Part shown: piece by piece, positions 1 through 11,240 of the stretch | Numbering within the stretch: position 1 is the stretch's first letter | Layout: every line of letters starts with the position of its first letter | Source of the DNA: Sinonovacula constricta | Taxonomy: Eukaryota; Mollusca; Bivalvia; Cardiida; Solecurtidae | DNA length: 64,000 bases | Assembly (NCBI GenBank): GCA_007844125.1 | Contig: CM017565.1 | Coordinates: 14,546,647-14,610,646 of the forward strand | Direction: 5' to 3' | Translations under genes and position numbers: made by a program | Notes under the pieces: generated by a model | What the model saw: only the letters and a program-made list of their open reading frames with translations | What the model was told of the DNA's origin: nothing | The model's database searches: none

Positions 1-90
1 CGTAAGTCTGGGATCTTCCTCTGCCACTGATAAGATGGCCTTGCTTACATGACGATAATTGTGTTGGTGCAGTGCAACAAAAGGAAAACT
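1..90 (+). mobile_element. SINE-B fragment (3' body)
   Basis: The string GTCTGGGATCTTCCTCTGCC, then the ATAATTGTGTTGGTG and GCAACAAAA motifs, recur in the other SINE-B copies (1880, 5693, 58228 in the same orientation; 33150, 38935, 48285 reversed). The GTAAGT near base 2 is therefore part of a repeat and not a splice donor. The rest of 91-965 is AT-rich MPI intron in which I see no feature. Confidence 0.6.
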
Positions 91-965
91 TTTATGATAA
101 GAGCTTTAACAAATATTTTAAATATATTTCAGTGTGAGATTAAATCACAACTCTGTTCATTATTCATTATTCAAATCCATGGAATTAAATGCGATGTAAG
201 AAAAAGCACAAACTGAGCATTATTTAGATTTATGCGAAATGTGTAGATCCAAATCAGTCAACTTCTTAGAATATACTGTTTGTTACTAAATTTTTATCAA
301 AACTTCTTATTAGTTATATATTTAAACTTGTGTGTGGCCTAAGCTTATATGGCTTGATAAAGGTGAACTACTTAAAAGTGATATTAACAAATGTAGCATG
401 ATTAAGGTTAATGTATATTGATACATATATTGACTTTAATGGGTAGTTGACCAATTGATAAAACCAGTTTATCAATGCTCTAACCAGGTCAGAGGTCAAA
501 CTTTACAAACATTGAATATTCAAATGCATTGAAATTAATTGGTTGTAAACACAATTTTCATTCAGATTTTGTGTTCTGTTAGGTTATGAGTCTAATGCTA
601 ATAAAGGTCACATGGTATGCTTATATATCAAGAAGTAAACTTAAAATGTGTGTTTCATCAATGGATGGATTTTTTTTCATTGAATCATCATTTTGATTAA
701 ACAAAGCAATCAAATTTAGGATCTACTTACAGTACTTCGTTTTTCTAAAGTGCTCTTATAGTGCTTCCTATATTTTATCCAGTATGTTTTATTTTTTCCC
801 AACTGCTCCTTTTTCTAAAAGTGCTACTTTATTTTTGTCCAAAATTTACTATATTTTTCTTCTTTTATTTTCCTATTTTTATTCAAAATTATTTTTATTC
901 TAAATTGTATTATTTTTTTTTTACAAAAGTGTCTTATTTTCTGTAGTGTTCCTTTATTTCTCCAG

Positions 966-1166
966 CTGTGGATGGGCACCCACCCTAGTTGTCCTTCTCT
1001 GCTCAATATCCCTGGTCAACCAAACTGCCCTCTGGACAAATGGATCCAGGAACACCCAGATGCCCTTGGAGAGACAGTCAAGGAGAAGTTCGGAACAGCT
1101 CTGCCTTTCCTGTTTAAAGTGCTTTCAGTTAATACAGCTCTCTCTATACAGGCACATCCTAATAAG
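966..1166 (+). CDS. MPI: MPI exon (first in window)
   Basis: 67 codons, phase 0 on both sides. The acceptor is the pyrimidine run ending in CAG at 963-965; the donor is AAG|GTAAAC. It encodes LWMGTHP through the zinc-site block IQAHPNK. In the family the upstream residues end in Tyr-Ala-Glu, which must come from an exon left of the window. Confidence 0.95.
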
Positions 1167-4100
1167 GTAAACTATTGAGATATAGATATGAAGATTCACT
1201 ATAAAAGGAGGCAGATGACAATGTGGTTAAGTGGTCAATTAAGTGAGTTATATTTTATGCTAATAATTTACTGGGTAAATAGAGTAAGCATTTAACTCAC
1301 TCAGTCACATATCACATAGGTTTAAGTCCCAGCTGAGGATATTTTTGCTCATATTAGCTGTCTTTGCTCTTCTTTTCTTGCATTCAAAATTATTATTACT
1401 TCTTTTCTTTACTTGCTGGTAAAACTAAGCAAAAATGAATGCATTATAAAGCTGCAAAAGAATAAATTTCTTGGTGTTTACTTCTGAAAAAGTTTGTTTC
1501 ACCTAATGTGCATAATGACTGTATACAAAAGAATATAGTATGAGGGACACATGAACAACATAATCTTTTGCTTTAATAGCTTATCCTTGGTAAAAGTTAT
1601 AAACATTCAAGAATATATGACAAAGTCCTATGAGCATTGCAACATATACCAAACTTTGAAAAGGCACAGAACAAAGGTACTTCACATGCAAGCCAAGCGA
1701 AAAGTAAATCTCAACTATTCTATGGAAAAGCGAGCTATTCTAGTCACTGGAGTATCGTGTCTGTGTCACCATTGCCATTATTGCTCAGGTTAAAGTTTTG
1801 TTTGCAAGTGTTTTCAGTTTTGTATCTCAATTAACAGTAAATTGATTGAAATTTAAACTTAACACATATATTGCCAATTGGGTTTGAGTTCTGCTGACTT
1901 AAGACAGATAGGTCTTCCAAATAACCTTCGGTGCACCGATGGTTCCACCCAGACATTTGTCTGGGGTCTTCCTCTGCCAATAATGCTGGATATCACTATA
2001 AGGAACATTATTGGTTGTTGCAGTTGTATTTAAAAAGAGAACTGAATCTCTTTTGATCATACCTACTGGTATAATGAAGTTTGATAGTTTTGATATGTGA
2101 CTGGGTGTGGTATGATGAAAGGTGATCACGGCATGCTATACACAGTGAAGGCAGCACTCTATCTGCTTCAAGTGGACACTGTCTCTAGATAACTGAATTA
2201 CTGTTGGTGGGACGATAAACCCAACAAACAAATAAACAAACAAAACACTGGACCTTTGATCCACAAAGCTGAATCCAGCAAGTAAAATCAACTGAATTGA
2301 AACATTTTTAAAACTTGTCAAATTTACTTGACCTTCTCAAGGGTCATTGACTTTGGTGGACTATGGTCCAGAATCTTTAGTCGAAGACTGTACTCTCATA
2401 CACATGAATAGTCAAGCTTGCTGTGAGGTTCTTATTTGTATAATTAAAACACTGTATTTAAATTTCATTAAACCGTAGCAACATGCTGAGGAATTACACA
2501 GGCGGGATCCAAAGAACTACAAGGATGCCAACCACAAACCAGAGATGACGATAGCACTGACAGACTTTAGGGGTCTTTGTGGGTTCAGACCCATATCTGA
2601 GCTGGCACAGTTTGTCAAAGGTTTGCTTTGCTTTTAGCCTGCTAGAGACAAAATGATCCAAGTTTAGGCAAAACATGTAGATCCAGATCAGCTTAATGCC
2701 TGTATTTGGGATTCACAGTTAACAGGACAAGAATGACACGGAGATTGACATTTAAACTCTAAAAACATACCATTTGGTCTACTCCTATTTTGTGTAGTCA
2801 GCATTCTCATTTGATTCTTTTTTTGCTAAATTTGATTGCTGTCAATGGACAAGAGAATGTTAACTTTTATTTAATATTTTAGTAATTAAATTTAGTAAAT
2901 TGAATACATTAATAGTGTTTTGAAGAACTAAAATACTTTGAAAATAGACCAATAAATATATTGAATCAGACTTTGCCTTTGTAAGAGTATGAATAAGGAA
3001 ACTCTCCTGATAACATCATGAAATGGTCCTTATAATGTAGATTTGTTCTCTTAGATAAATGAATATTTTATTTCATTTTCAACTCTTACTGATTTGTTGC
3101 AGATATTGAGGAGCTACGTGAAGTAATAGGAGCAGAGAATGCTAAAAAGATTGACATTTCTAGTTCCTCAAAGGAGGCTGAACTGCAAAATGAAGCCTTG
3201 AGGTGTGCCTTCACATCACTAATGACAGCTGACACAGATCTTGTCAAAACTCAGCTTCGCAAGTTAGTGGACAGAGTGAAACAGATGGGTAAGCACTTTT
3301 TTTATTTCTTTTTGTCAGGTGTATTTTTTTTTTGGTGTAAATTTAAGGCAGTCTTCTTTTCTAAAAAAGTCAAGAATTTTAGTTCTTTGCACTGAAAAAG
3401 GATAATTCTATGTGTTGAAAAGAAGATTGGGCATACACTAACTGACTACACCCACTCCCTTTTGGCATCATTAGACAAAATTGACAAGAAATAGCTGCTA
3501 GCTGTCAGTAGCAAAAAAAGTCTTTCCATGAATTCTAGTAAAGGTAACTTCAATCTGGCTAAAGCACATGATCTGCACTCTAGAATCTCATAACAACACA
3601 TTACAGGTCATCTTCTGGTGACCTTTCATTAAACCGATCAGTGCTATGCTTGTTAGAATCTGGAAGTCCTCACTAAACATTGGAAACCCATTTGCGATTG
3701 TCACATGTACAGTAGTTTATATCATACTCCACAGAGTTATCAAAATGGCTGATACACCTGTAAAAGCACACTTTTGTTTTGATTGCTGTTTTATTTGCGG
3801 TCCAGGGAATAGAAATCATATCACTACAGTAGAATGAAACAGGGTTTCTGATTGGCCAGTTTGTAGTATCACAGAGCTTAGTCTATAAATAGCATGTTGG
3901 AAATCCAAAATTCCTAGAGAACACTTTATAAGGTTTCAGATCAGTCTGAACGGAAGATTTGTGCTTTAGTCAGATTGAGGTATCCTTGATTCCTGAACAA
4001 AACCTCCAAAAATGTCCTTCTTAAATGAATTCAAAATCTACAAGAGTTTGAACATTAAGTGCTATAAGGCAAAATGATGGCCTTTTTTGTGATTTCCAAA

Positions 4101-7100
4101 TAAGTTCCATCTCTCCTTATGCAGGGTTAATAGATGTTTTATTAAAAACCATTAAGATGTATCAAATTATCTGATATGATAAAATAATTCTTAAAAAACA
4201 TGAAGATGTTTGTCGTTGGTCTTCTATGTAACACTTCACTTGCCTCAATTCCTTTCTCATTTGAGCAAACCCATCACCAAGTGATCCTAATATCAAGACT
4301 GATGACATATTAGCCCTTGAAAGGTTGGACTCAAGACCTTGGGGAGTTTAAAGCTTTCAGCGAATACAAGGTTTTCTAGCTGGTCTCTGGTGCATGGTGG
4401 TTCTACTCAGTTATTTGTCTGGCATTCTATTCTACAAATAGCAGGACTTTACTATGTATAAGCCTTGCTATTTTTATGTCATTAATTTTATATAGCATAA
4501 ACATGCTTTACTTGCATAAGAAAATTTCTTAAGTTTAAGTCATAAAACTATTTAATCTAAGAAATTTTAAAGTAATTTTTAAATTGATGGAAATTGCAGA
4601 AAACAACAACACAACTTATGTTCAGTTTGGAGTTGACCTGACACAAGGTTAATCTTTTGGCACAAAATGACAATTGTTTTATTGTGATGTTTTGCTCCAT
4701 CAAACTGACAGTTTTAGTTTTACTGGCAATGCCAACTTATTGTTTGTATAGGAAAACCCCAGACGTACGTCTAGATAGAACCACCAGCAAACTGCAGGTC
4801 AGCTGGAAGACCTCCCGACATGCAAATTCTCACCCCAACTGGGACTCCCACGTGTTGAGAGGCTGAGTAGTTACCAGTCGGCGCCTCAAACCGCTTGTCC
4901 AAATAGCGCCCCAGTTGGCGCCTCAAACCGCTTGTCCACATAGGGCCCACGGTTTTAATGTGACATGACTTATACATGAAACTAAAGTCAACTTTGTGAT
5001 TTCAGAGAGCCAAGGCAAGGATACTTCTTCTTTGGTTGGAGACATTCTTCTGAAGTTGGATCAAGAGTTTCCAGGGGATGTAGGAGGGTTCTCTATTTAC
5101 TTCCTAAACTTGATCAGACTTCGGAAAGGGGAGGCAATCTTTCTACAGGCTAACTTACCACATGCATACCTGTCAGGCGGTAAGAGTGATGGGTCTTGTT
5201 TTTTTGCAAAACGTTTCTGTTATAATGAAGGAAAATTAAAATTTTTTAGTATTAACCAGAAATTCAGTTAAATGAAGATTACCAGACAAATAGTAACAAT
5301 AAATTTTCCAAAATTCTAAAATACATGTGATTGTAGTTTTGCATATCATTGTTGAATTACTGGTAACAACTCTAAATGAGAACCAGCAATTATAAGCATA
5401 GAGAAAAAGGAGAAAAGATAGTGAGTAAAGCATGTGGAGAAGTCTATTTAGCTTGGACAGTATGTCCTATATGAATTTTCAGACACAAACCATTCATTAT
5501 CACACAAAATTATTTGGGAAACAAATCACTTATAGATGGCAACCAAATTGTGTTTTATACAAAATTCTGTTTCGTTTTTCTTATCATTTTCTTTCTGTAA
5601 AATTTAACATGTCCTCCCATTAAAGTACTGATGTCACATGTCCTGTCAGAGGAAGAAATTACATATGGGGATGTTTTCTATTTAACCTGTGGTGTGACGG
5701 TCTGGAGTCTTTCTCCATCAATTATTAGTAAGACCTTTGCCAATATGACCATAATTGTGTCACTGTGACATATCAACAAACGAAAATTCAGCAGTTAATT
5801 AACATCCCTATTTCAGACTGCATGGAATGCATGGCTTGTTCTGACAATGTGGTTCGAGCTGGTTTGACGCCAAAGTACATCGACACAGAAACCCTACTGG
5901 GCATGCTGGATTATCAAGGCAAGAGTGCGGAAGAGAACAAATTCCTGCCCACAGATTGCGAGGAGGGCGGATGCAAAGTCCGCCACTTTAACCCTTCTAT
6001 TGCTGACTTTGCTGTTACTCAAATACAGGTAATTGTTCAGTTTTGTTCCACTTCTTTTCTTAAAAGATCAAAAGACTCTGAAAAGCTTCTTTAGAACAAT
6101 TTCTGTAGTTTTTACAGTGCATCATTCGTGTGCATCCAAGAATTTGCAACAAGAAACTTGCTTTATATTCAGGTCCTGAATTTGTTTGTGGGTTTGCACA
6201 AACGTTATACAACATCTACCGGACCTGGTAGCACAAACTGTAGAGCCTCGACACCTGGGACTTGGGGCTACGGGTTCAATCCCAGGCAGTAACATACCAA
6301 AGCCATTAAAAATGGAAAGGTATAGCTCCCTTAGGCAAATATAAGGGTAGGTCCATAAATGGTTGGCTTGGTGTCAGGATAATGTGACTGGGTGTGGTAT
6401 GATGAAAGGTGATCATGGCATGCTATACACTGTACAGGCAGCTTTTTATCTACTTCAAGTGGACATCATCTCCAAATAACTGAAATATTGTTGGTGGGAT
6501 GATAAACCTAACAAAAAAACAAATAATATTGTTAACCCAGACCGACATGAAGGACTGTTTCAGTTCTCACAGCAAACACCAACTGATTATGATGTTGACA
6601 AAATGGGTCAAATTTGGTATAAGTAAAAGGATTTCAATGTGGCATAATGTTTGCTTGACAAAAGGTAATTTAAATTTAATTTTTTTTTTTATATGCGAAA
6701 TAAATTTAAAGTGCCAAAAATCTTTGGGATGATCAATGAAAGGATGACTATGGGATAATTCTGAAATTGTCAACCTGCTTTTTGCTGATAGGGCAACAAC
6801 CTGCCCATTACTGAATTTGCAGTAACCTGGCTCCCCATTTCTGATTTTGCAGTAACCTGGCTCCCCATTACTGATTTTGCACTAACCTGGTTCCCCATTA
6901 ATAGTTTTGCAGTAACCTTGCTCCCCATTACTAATTGTCAGTAGCCTGACTAACTAATCTACAGTTTGAGTTATGCAGTTACTGAAAAGCAGAAATAGGT
7001 TTTCATGACCTTGTTGTTTTCTAGAGAAAAGCCAAATCTGTTTAATAGCCATGATACATTAAGGATTTTTTAAATATATCTTTAGAAAAAAAAGACTGGT

Positions 7101-7338
7101 TCTCATCTCTTCTTTTCAGGTACCAGCTGATACACAGACTGCCAGTCTAGTTTCCATGTCAAGTGCTAGTATTGTTATTTGTATAGAGGGAAATGCCAGT
7201 CTCACTAATGCAACACTAAACCAGCCTATACAAGTTAGACGGGGAACCATTCTGTTTATTGCAGCCAATCAGGAAGCAGTTTTGAATGTCACATCAGCCA
7301 ATGGAATGTTGTTTTTCAGAGCTCATGCTGGTTGCTAA
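966..7338 (+). CDS. MPI: Mannose-6-phosphate isomerase (phosphomannose isomerase), 5'-truncated by window edge, six exons
   Basis: Cytosolic zinc enzyme that interconverts fructose-6-phosphate and mannose-6-phosphate and so feeds GDP-mannose synthesis and glycosylation. The exons join to 377 residues plus stop: 966-1166, 2479-2620, 3103-3288, 5006-5179, 5817-6028, 7120-7338. Every junction is GT-AG and keeps frame. Type I PMI motifs are visible: LWMGTHP at the start; IQAHPNK (residues 61-67, metal-binding Gln62 and His64 by family); HKPEM (Glu89); LPHAYLSGD (His229); CMACSDN followed by RAGLTPK (Arg248, the family's catalytic Arg); and a C-terminal LFFRA-type end. The animal enzyme is about 420-440 residues, so roughly the first 65 residues are missing. 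I could not find their exon in 1-965, so it lies to the left. No frameshift or in-frame stop is seen. The introns carry SINEs and a 30-bp minisatellite. Confidence 0.96.
1595..1735. repeat. Dispersed repeat, three copies in the window
   Basis: A ~100 bp block beginning AAGAATATATGACAAAGTCC and ending near GCCAAGCGAAAAGTAA recurs at 16809-16912 and, shortened, at 17460-17530. It has no coding potential and no clear TIRs, so its class is unknown. Confidence 0.6.
1870..2035 (+). mobile_element. SINE-B copy in MPI intron
   Basis: Contains the SINE-B landmarks GGGTTTGAGT (tRNA B-box relic), AGGTCTTCC, GGTGCACCGATGGTTCCACC and GTCTTCCTCTGCCAATAATG. It is directly followed by a truncated SINE-A copy. 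Confidence 0.6.
2098..2250 (+). mobile_element. SINE-A, 5'-truncated
   Basis: Matches the 3' half of SINE-A: GACTGGGTGTGGTAT, GGCATGCTATACACAGTGAA, GCTTCAAGTGGACACTGTCT, TGTTGGTGGGACGATAAACC and an A/C-rich AACAAACAAA tail. The tRNA-like head is absent. Confidence 0.85.
2479..2620 (+). CDS. MPI: MPI exon
   Basis: 142 nt, enters in phase 0 and leaves one base of a split Asp codon. It encodes the block with DANHKPEM (zinc-ligand Glu) and [13 protein letters not shown], both diagnostic of type I PMI. Acceptor ...CCGTAG, donor AAAG|GTTTGC. Confidence 0.95.
3103..3288 (+). CDS. MPI: MPI exon
   Basis: 186 nt beginning with the last two bases of the split Asp codon. It encodes the helical, weakly conserved middle segment ([16 protein letters not shown] up to LVDRVKQM) and leaves one base of a split Glu codon. 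Acceptor TTGTTGCAG, donor ATGG|GTAAGC. Confidence 0.93.
4735..4975 (-). mobile_element. SINE-B copy with duplicated head
   Basis: On the minus strand this reads tRNA-like head then body. The B-box relic is near GTGGGAGTCCCAGTTGGGG. The A-box segment (GACAAGCGGTTTGAGGCGC on the minus strand) is present twice in tandem, about 38 bp apart, at about 4879-4950. The copy lies just upstream of the MPI exon at 5006. Confidence 0.65.
5006..5179 (+). CDS. MPI: MPI exon
   Basis: 174 nt. It encodes the stretch ending [17 protein letters not shown], including the family's fourth zinc ligand (His in LPHAYL). It starts only about 30 bp after the SINE-B copy that ends near 4975. Donor GGCG|GTAAGA. Confidence 0.95.
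5690..5775 (+). mobile_element. SINE-B fragment
   Basis: Body/tail part only: TCTGGAGTCTTTCTCCATCA, GCCAATATGACCATAATTGTGT and a CAACAAACGAAA tail. It lies about 40 bp upstream of the MPI exon at 5817. Confidence 0.6.
5817..6028 (+). CDS. MPI: MPI exon
   Basis: 212 nt. It encodes [11 protein letters not shown] and [10 protein letters not shown], the most conserved block of animal PMI, with the active-site Arg. It ends in phase 0 at CAG|GTAATT. Confidence 0.96.
6219..6527 (+). mobile_element. SINE-A, near full length, in MPI intron
   Basis: Starts CCGGACCTGGTAGCAC with a decayed pol III A box. The B box is GGGTTCAATCCC. The conserved core (ACATACCAAAG, TAGCTCCCTT, GACTGGGTGTGGTAT) and the ATAAACCTAAC..AAACAAATA tail follow. 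About 10-20% diverged from the 28480 copy by eye. Confidence 0.9.
6800..6955. repeat. 30-bp minisatellite, ~5 units
   Basis: Tandem units around CTGATTTTGCAGTAACCTGG followed by CTCCCCATTA, five imperfect copies, in the last MPI intron. Each unit contains TTTTGCAG, which resembles a 3' splice site, but no coding exon follows. Confidence 0.8.
7120..7338 (+). CDS. MPI: MPI terminal exon with stop
   Basis: 72 codons plus TAA at 7336-7338. It encodes the C-terminal cupin-like domain ([11 protein letters not shown]..., GNASL..., [21 protein letters not shown]). Acceptor TCTTTTCAG|GTACCAG; the exon itself begins with GT but the reading frame fixes the junction. Confidence 0.95.
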   Translation, partial: VPADTQTASLVSMSSASIVICIEGNASLTNATLNQPIQVRRGTILFIAANQEAVLNVTSANGMLFFRAHAGC

Positions 7339-7710
7339 ATTTGCTGTAAATCACCTCAGACATACACACACAAATATTGGCAACTTGGTCTTCATGCACA
7401 TGGAAGGAAAATCACAAGATTATGGCCTGTCAGCAAGTGTGGGATCCTGCAACTGCAGTCAGTTTGCAATAGTGAGGGTTGTGGTGTATTATGACATTTT
7501 TTTGTTTAAGCTTTTGTATAAGTTTTCAATCTTTGTATATATAGGTTTAGAGTCTTGATCTACTTGTAAGGGTCATAACATTACGATTTTATCTTGTATG
7601 AGTTGTGGTTAATATGGTTATTTCTTTACATTTTTTAGAAATTTAGATATCTTGTAGGTTTATTAAACTTTCTATTGATACTTTAAATAATTATTTTGAA
7701 TTAAACAGGG
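7339..7710 (+). promoter_or_regulatory. MPI 3' UTR with candidate poly(A) signals
   Basis: AT-rich non-coding sequence after the MPI stop. No AATAAA was seen in the first few hundred bases; two ATTAAA variants lie at 7662-7667 and 7700-7705, the likeliest cleavage signals. A 27-bp direct duplication (T-rich, ending ATTTATTC) follows at about 7719-7780. The mRNA end is unproven. Confidence 0.4.
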
Positions 7711-7779
7711 TTTTAAGGGACTTTTTTATATTTATTACATTTATTCTCTGTCCTTTTTTATATTTATTACATTTATTCC

Positions 7780-8380
7780 ATGACTTATAATGGATATGCA
7801 CCATGCCCCATATATAGGGGAACTAGAACGAATGAAAAAAATGAACATCAAACGCTTTAACGACTTACCACATTAAGAAATGTCTGAGACATTACACCAG
7901 TAACATCATTAACAAACTTAGATGTATAAACAGCATTGATCACACCACTGAGATTCTCTTATCAATGGCCTTTGGGCAAGAGACCTGTCTGGGGCTGTTA
8001 TAACATGACTTAAGGGCTGCTGGTCACAAGTCATGGACATTGTTTTTTAGTGATAAGTGTCACTGAGCGCTCTCATGAATACAAACGTTCAGCTACACCA
8101 ACTGATACTGCAGCAAGGTGCCCCAGTGCCCCATCTCAATAACAATACACAGGAATAGAGCCACTTGGTTACCCTGGAAACAAGTAAACAGGTACATATC
8201 TCTGTCATTCATATAAGTATCGTGATCATATAAATGCTGAAACAATATGAAGCAGTCAGCATGAAGTGTAAAGGAGCAAGAATTCATTCCTACTTTACAC
8301 CAACTTCTAAGATTTCAAAATCAAATGAATGGGAACCCCAATTGCTTAAGTAAAATATTGTTCATAACGTTGCCAACTTC
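7780..8380. other. No recognised feature
   Basis: Intergenic sequence downstream of MPI. No open frame with family resemblance, no array and no RNA gene was seen. Confidence 0.5.
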
Positions 8381-8628
8381 CTGGGTAGAGCCAGTGTACA
8401 AATAATCTGTTCAACAATTGTGTCTTAATTACTTGTAAAACTTGTGTTGATATTCTATTGTTATCGGCATTTGCGCATAGAACGACAAGATCGTGTTCTA
8501 ACTAATGTTTATTAAGTTCCAATAACAACACATATATAAGAAAACTAATTATAGATTAACAATGGAAGCTGGTATTAAAGAGGCAATCTGAGCGTGAGTA
8601 CATGTAACTTGTAACTGGCTCTACCCAG
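8381..8628. mobile_element. Small MITE-like element with 15-bp TIRs
   Basis: CTGGGTAGAGCCAGT at 8381-8395 is perfectly inverted as ACTGGCTCTACCCAG at 8614-8628, enclosing 218 bp of AT-rich non-coding sequence. No second copy in the window proves mobility. Confidence 0.5.
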
Positions 8629-9205
8629 TGAGCAGTGAGGCATCTACCTTATGTGTATACTACACACAGCATGTCAGCATGCAGTATGAAATGGACTGCG
8701 GTATGAAATGGACTGGCTACTATAACATAGTCATAACATAAAAGATATTACCTCCGCACTGATATGCCATTGATTGTTTTGGTGATATCAACCTATATGT
8801 ATTACCAGTTCTTTTGCAGGAAATCCCCTGAAAAAAGTCTGGGTAGAACCACTGCACAGGACTGCAGAGTTTGAAGACCTAAGATGAATCTTTGTTGCAA
8901 AATATGTTGCACATTATCACAGCAAGGGCATTAGAATGTTCAGTATTAAAAAAACATACATACCAGCTAAACATGAAGAAGGGTGAAATCCATTATACAC
9001 TCTTGAACCGATTCCAGTTTATTATTTGTTTATTATTTTGTGTATATTTTTTGTCCTTTCTGTGTATATTTATGACTCCATCCATTGCAAGATGCCATGT
9101 TATTTATTTCTTCTTTACATTGTTCAGTAATTACTATATTGATATATAGATAAATCTTGTTATAGACATTGATATTTTTTAAGAATTTAATATGCATACT
9201 TATTA
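8629..9205. other. No recognised feature
   Basis: AT-rich intergenic stretch. The short ORFs here lack any family signature. Confidence 0.4.
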
Positions 9206-9965
9206 CAGTCAACTCTCATTATCTCAAATTTCAAGGGACCGTAGAAAATAGTTTGAGATATCCGAAGTTTGAGTTATCCGAATTTAAGGATAGTTTGTGT
9301 AAATCTTAAAAATCTTACCTGCTACACGATGACTGTAATGACTGAAATTCCTTGTTATATCTGCCACTGTAAACTAAGTTTCTGCAAGTTTGTGTGGATT
9401 TGCATGTTTAAAGTGTTATTAGATTTTTTACAAGGTAATTTAATAGAAGAATGATAAAATCACTAACGCGACCTCTCATTTTTTTACAAGTTGAGAAGGC
9501 CGTGTCAACAAGTTCTCAAAAACTGTTACAACAACAAGTACAAACTGACACACTTTAATCAGCGTTAATTGATTAACGAAATTGTTGTTCATTAAATCAG
9601 CTAATTAAATAATAATCGATTAACCTTTTCTCTAAATTACGTGACATCCTGATTGCCGATAATTGGCGATAAAACTCGCGCCCAAATCTTAGCTAGTTTC
9701 ACGGTAGGTGTGAAAATCACTATTGTTGCCGTTTTGCATCTTATAGCAATTTGAAGTTTGAGATAGACCAACTGATTTCAACAGTTTTATACGTGTGGGG
9801 ACAAAGAATTTAGTTTGATATATCCGATAATTTGACACATCCGAATTTGAGTTAAGCTGAGTCGAACTATATATAAACTATAGGGAAAAAAACGGGACCG
9901 TAGAAAACAGTTTGACATAACCGGAAATTTGAGATAACCGATTTTGAGATAACGAGAGTTGACTG
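9206..9965. mobile_element. pogo/Tc1-like non-autonomous DNA transposon
   Basis: Flanked by TA dinucleotides. The terminal inverted repeat begins CAGTCAACTCTC and continues into TTATCTCAAA; about 23 bp match with one mismatch. Length 760 bp. Subterminal motifs with GAGATA, TATCCGA and GGGACCGTAGAAAA occur near both ends, the last in direct orientation. No transposase frame remains. TA target sites and CAGT termini fit Tc1/mariner/pogo-type elements (family knowledge); the superfamily is not proven. Confidence 0.8.
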
Positions 9966-10073
9966 TATACAAATTATGTTTTATAGAAATAAATTTTTAA
10001 TTATAGTGTTTGTATGCTTATTGCAATTTTTATTGTTTCAAGTACCTGGTAGCCGTATTGGATATTGGAGACT

Positions 10074-10574
10074 TTAAAGGTGGTATCCGACAGTTTGCCT
10101 ATATCTAATATGTGTAACAATATCTGACCTCTGTTTGGGGTATTTGCGCATAATTTCTTCAGAAAAAAACATCATACTTTAGTCAAAGCTTGGATGATTT
10201 TCAGTGGTATCTCAATTAAGGGTAGTAAAACTCATTAATTAACACTTAAAATGTTCATTCTTTTCAAATTCATATAAGTAAGAACGATTGGGATTCCTGC
10301 TAAAAATAGACGTCGACGTCACAGTGGATGACCTGGATGAGCTTAAACGTAAGTGGTCACATCTTTTTTTAGTTTAAAAATAGCTAATTGTGCAGCGTGG
10401 CTCAGATAGGAAACACATGTTTGTAATGACAATTGCGATGTTATGGTACACATTTTTTCAGACAGATGTAGGACATCAATAAACAGCATTTTGCGAGATC
10501 TGTTCAGGTAACAATGTCTTGTAATGATGTTTATGAAAATATTTTTGGTCAAAACTGTCGGATACCACCTTTAA
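10074..10574 (+). mobile_element. TTAA-flanked MITE, best copy
   Basis: TTAA at 10074-10077 and 10571-10574 flank a 493-bp element. Its inverted ends are AGGTGGTATCCGACAGTTT and the complement of AAACTGTCGGATACCACCT. A TTAA target duplication is characteristic of piggyBac elements, so this is a candidate piggyBac-type MITE. There is no coding capacity. Homologous copies lie at 11920, 25880, 28376, 38079, 44456 and 54321. Confidence 0.85.
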
Positions 10575-10759
10575 GTCAGTCTGTTACTCCCTCTGCATGA
10601 TGATATTCTCTGCTATATTCTATACTATAATTAGTCAGATTTTTATGAAAGTTTATTTACAGGACTGGTATGTACCAAGTCAAGTTGCTCATATCATTGG
10701 CTCTTCTGCCAGGCTTGATCTTTACTGAGTTATGTCCCTTCAGTAACTGGTAAAATTGT

Positions 10760-11240
10760 GGAGTATTCATAGGAGGAAGGCTTGGAGGGCAAGGGTCTAA
10801 GAGCAATCGTGAAAAAGACAAAGTTCATAGTCTCTGGTCTTCTGCTTGATCTTGGTAAATACTTCATCATTATTCCCTGCACTTTGTATTGGAGTGGGGT
10901 TGGTATAAACTCAATTTTGTGCTCATGGTGCAAACAAAGGTTGCATAAAATATGAAGTGGCGTCAAATGCATACTTTTTGTCAATCCAGAATTGTAGATC
11001 AAAGATTCTCGAGCTGGCTGTCCAATTGAGACTGGGGGTGACAGTTTAGGCTGTGTGTTCGCCATTATTACCAGAAGTAGTACATCCTGGGTCAAGTTCA
11101 AGAAAATCCTGCATATCTTATGACTCAAGGTTAAGTGTTCCAATTTGTGTTCGCTCTGCTCTTTTGCATGGTAGCAAAACATGAGCTTCTTTAAAATGGT
11201 AGCTCTACGATAGATTGAATCTGTGGTTCAAACCCAAAGT
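10760..11240 (+). pseudogene. LINE reverse-transcriptase C-terminal relic
   Basis: Read on the + strand with frameshifts and stops, this gives GLRAIVKKTKFIVSGL, then GVGINSILCSWCKQRLHK and later TSWVKFKKILHIL. These match the order of motifs after the RT domain in animal LINEs: GL.V...KTK, GVGxNSIxCxxCxxWxHKxCSG, then AWxKFRELLPIL. A 150-residue open frame on the opposite strand over the same bases (10730-11182) is an antisense shadow. No intact LINE is present. Confidence 0.7.

Noticed and set aside
1..10. Splice donor at the very start of the window (CGTAAGT) as the end of the missing MPI exon
   Set aside because: The sequence following matches the body of SINE-B copies elsewhere, so this is repeat sequence.
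10730..11182. 150-codon minus-strand hypothetical protein
   Set aside because: The + strand of the same bases encodes a recognisable LINE RT C-terminal segment with lesions; the minus frame is antisense to it.
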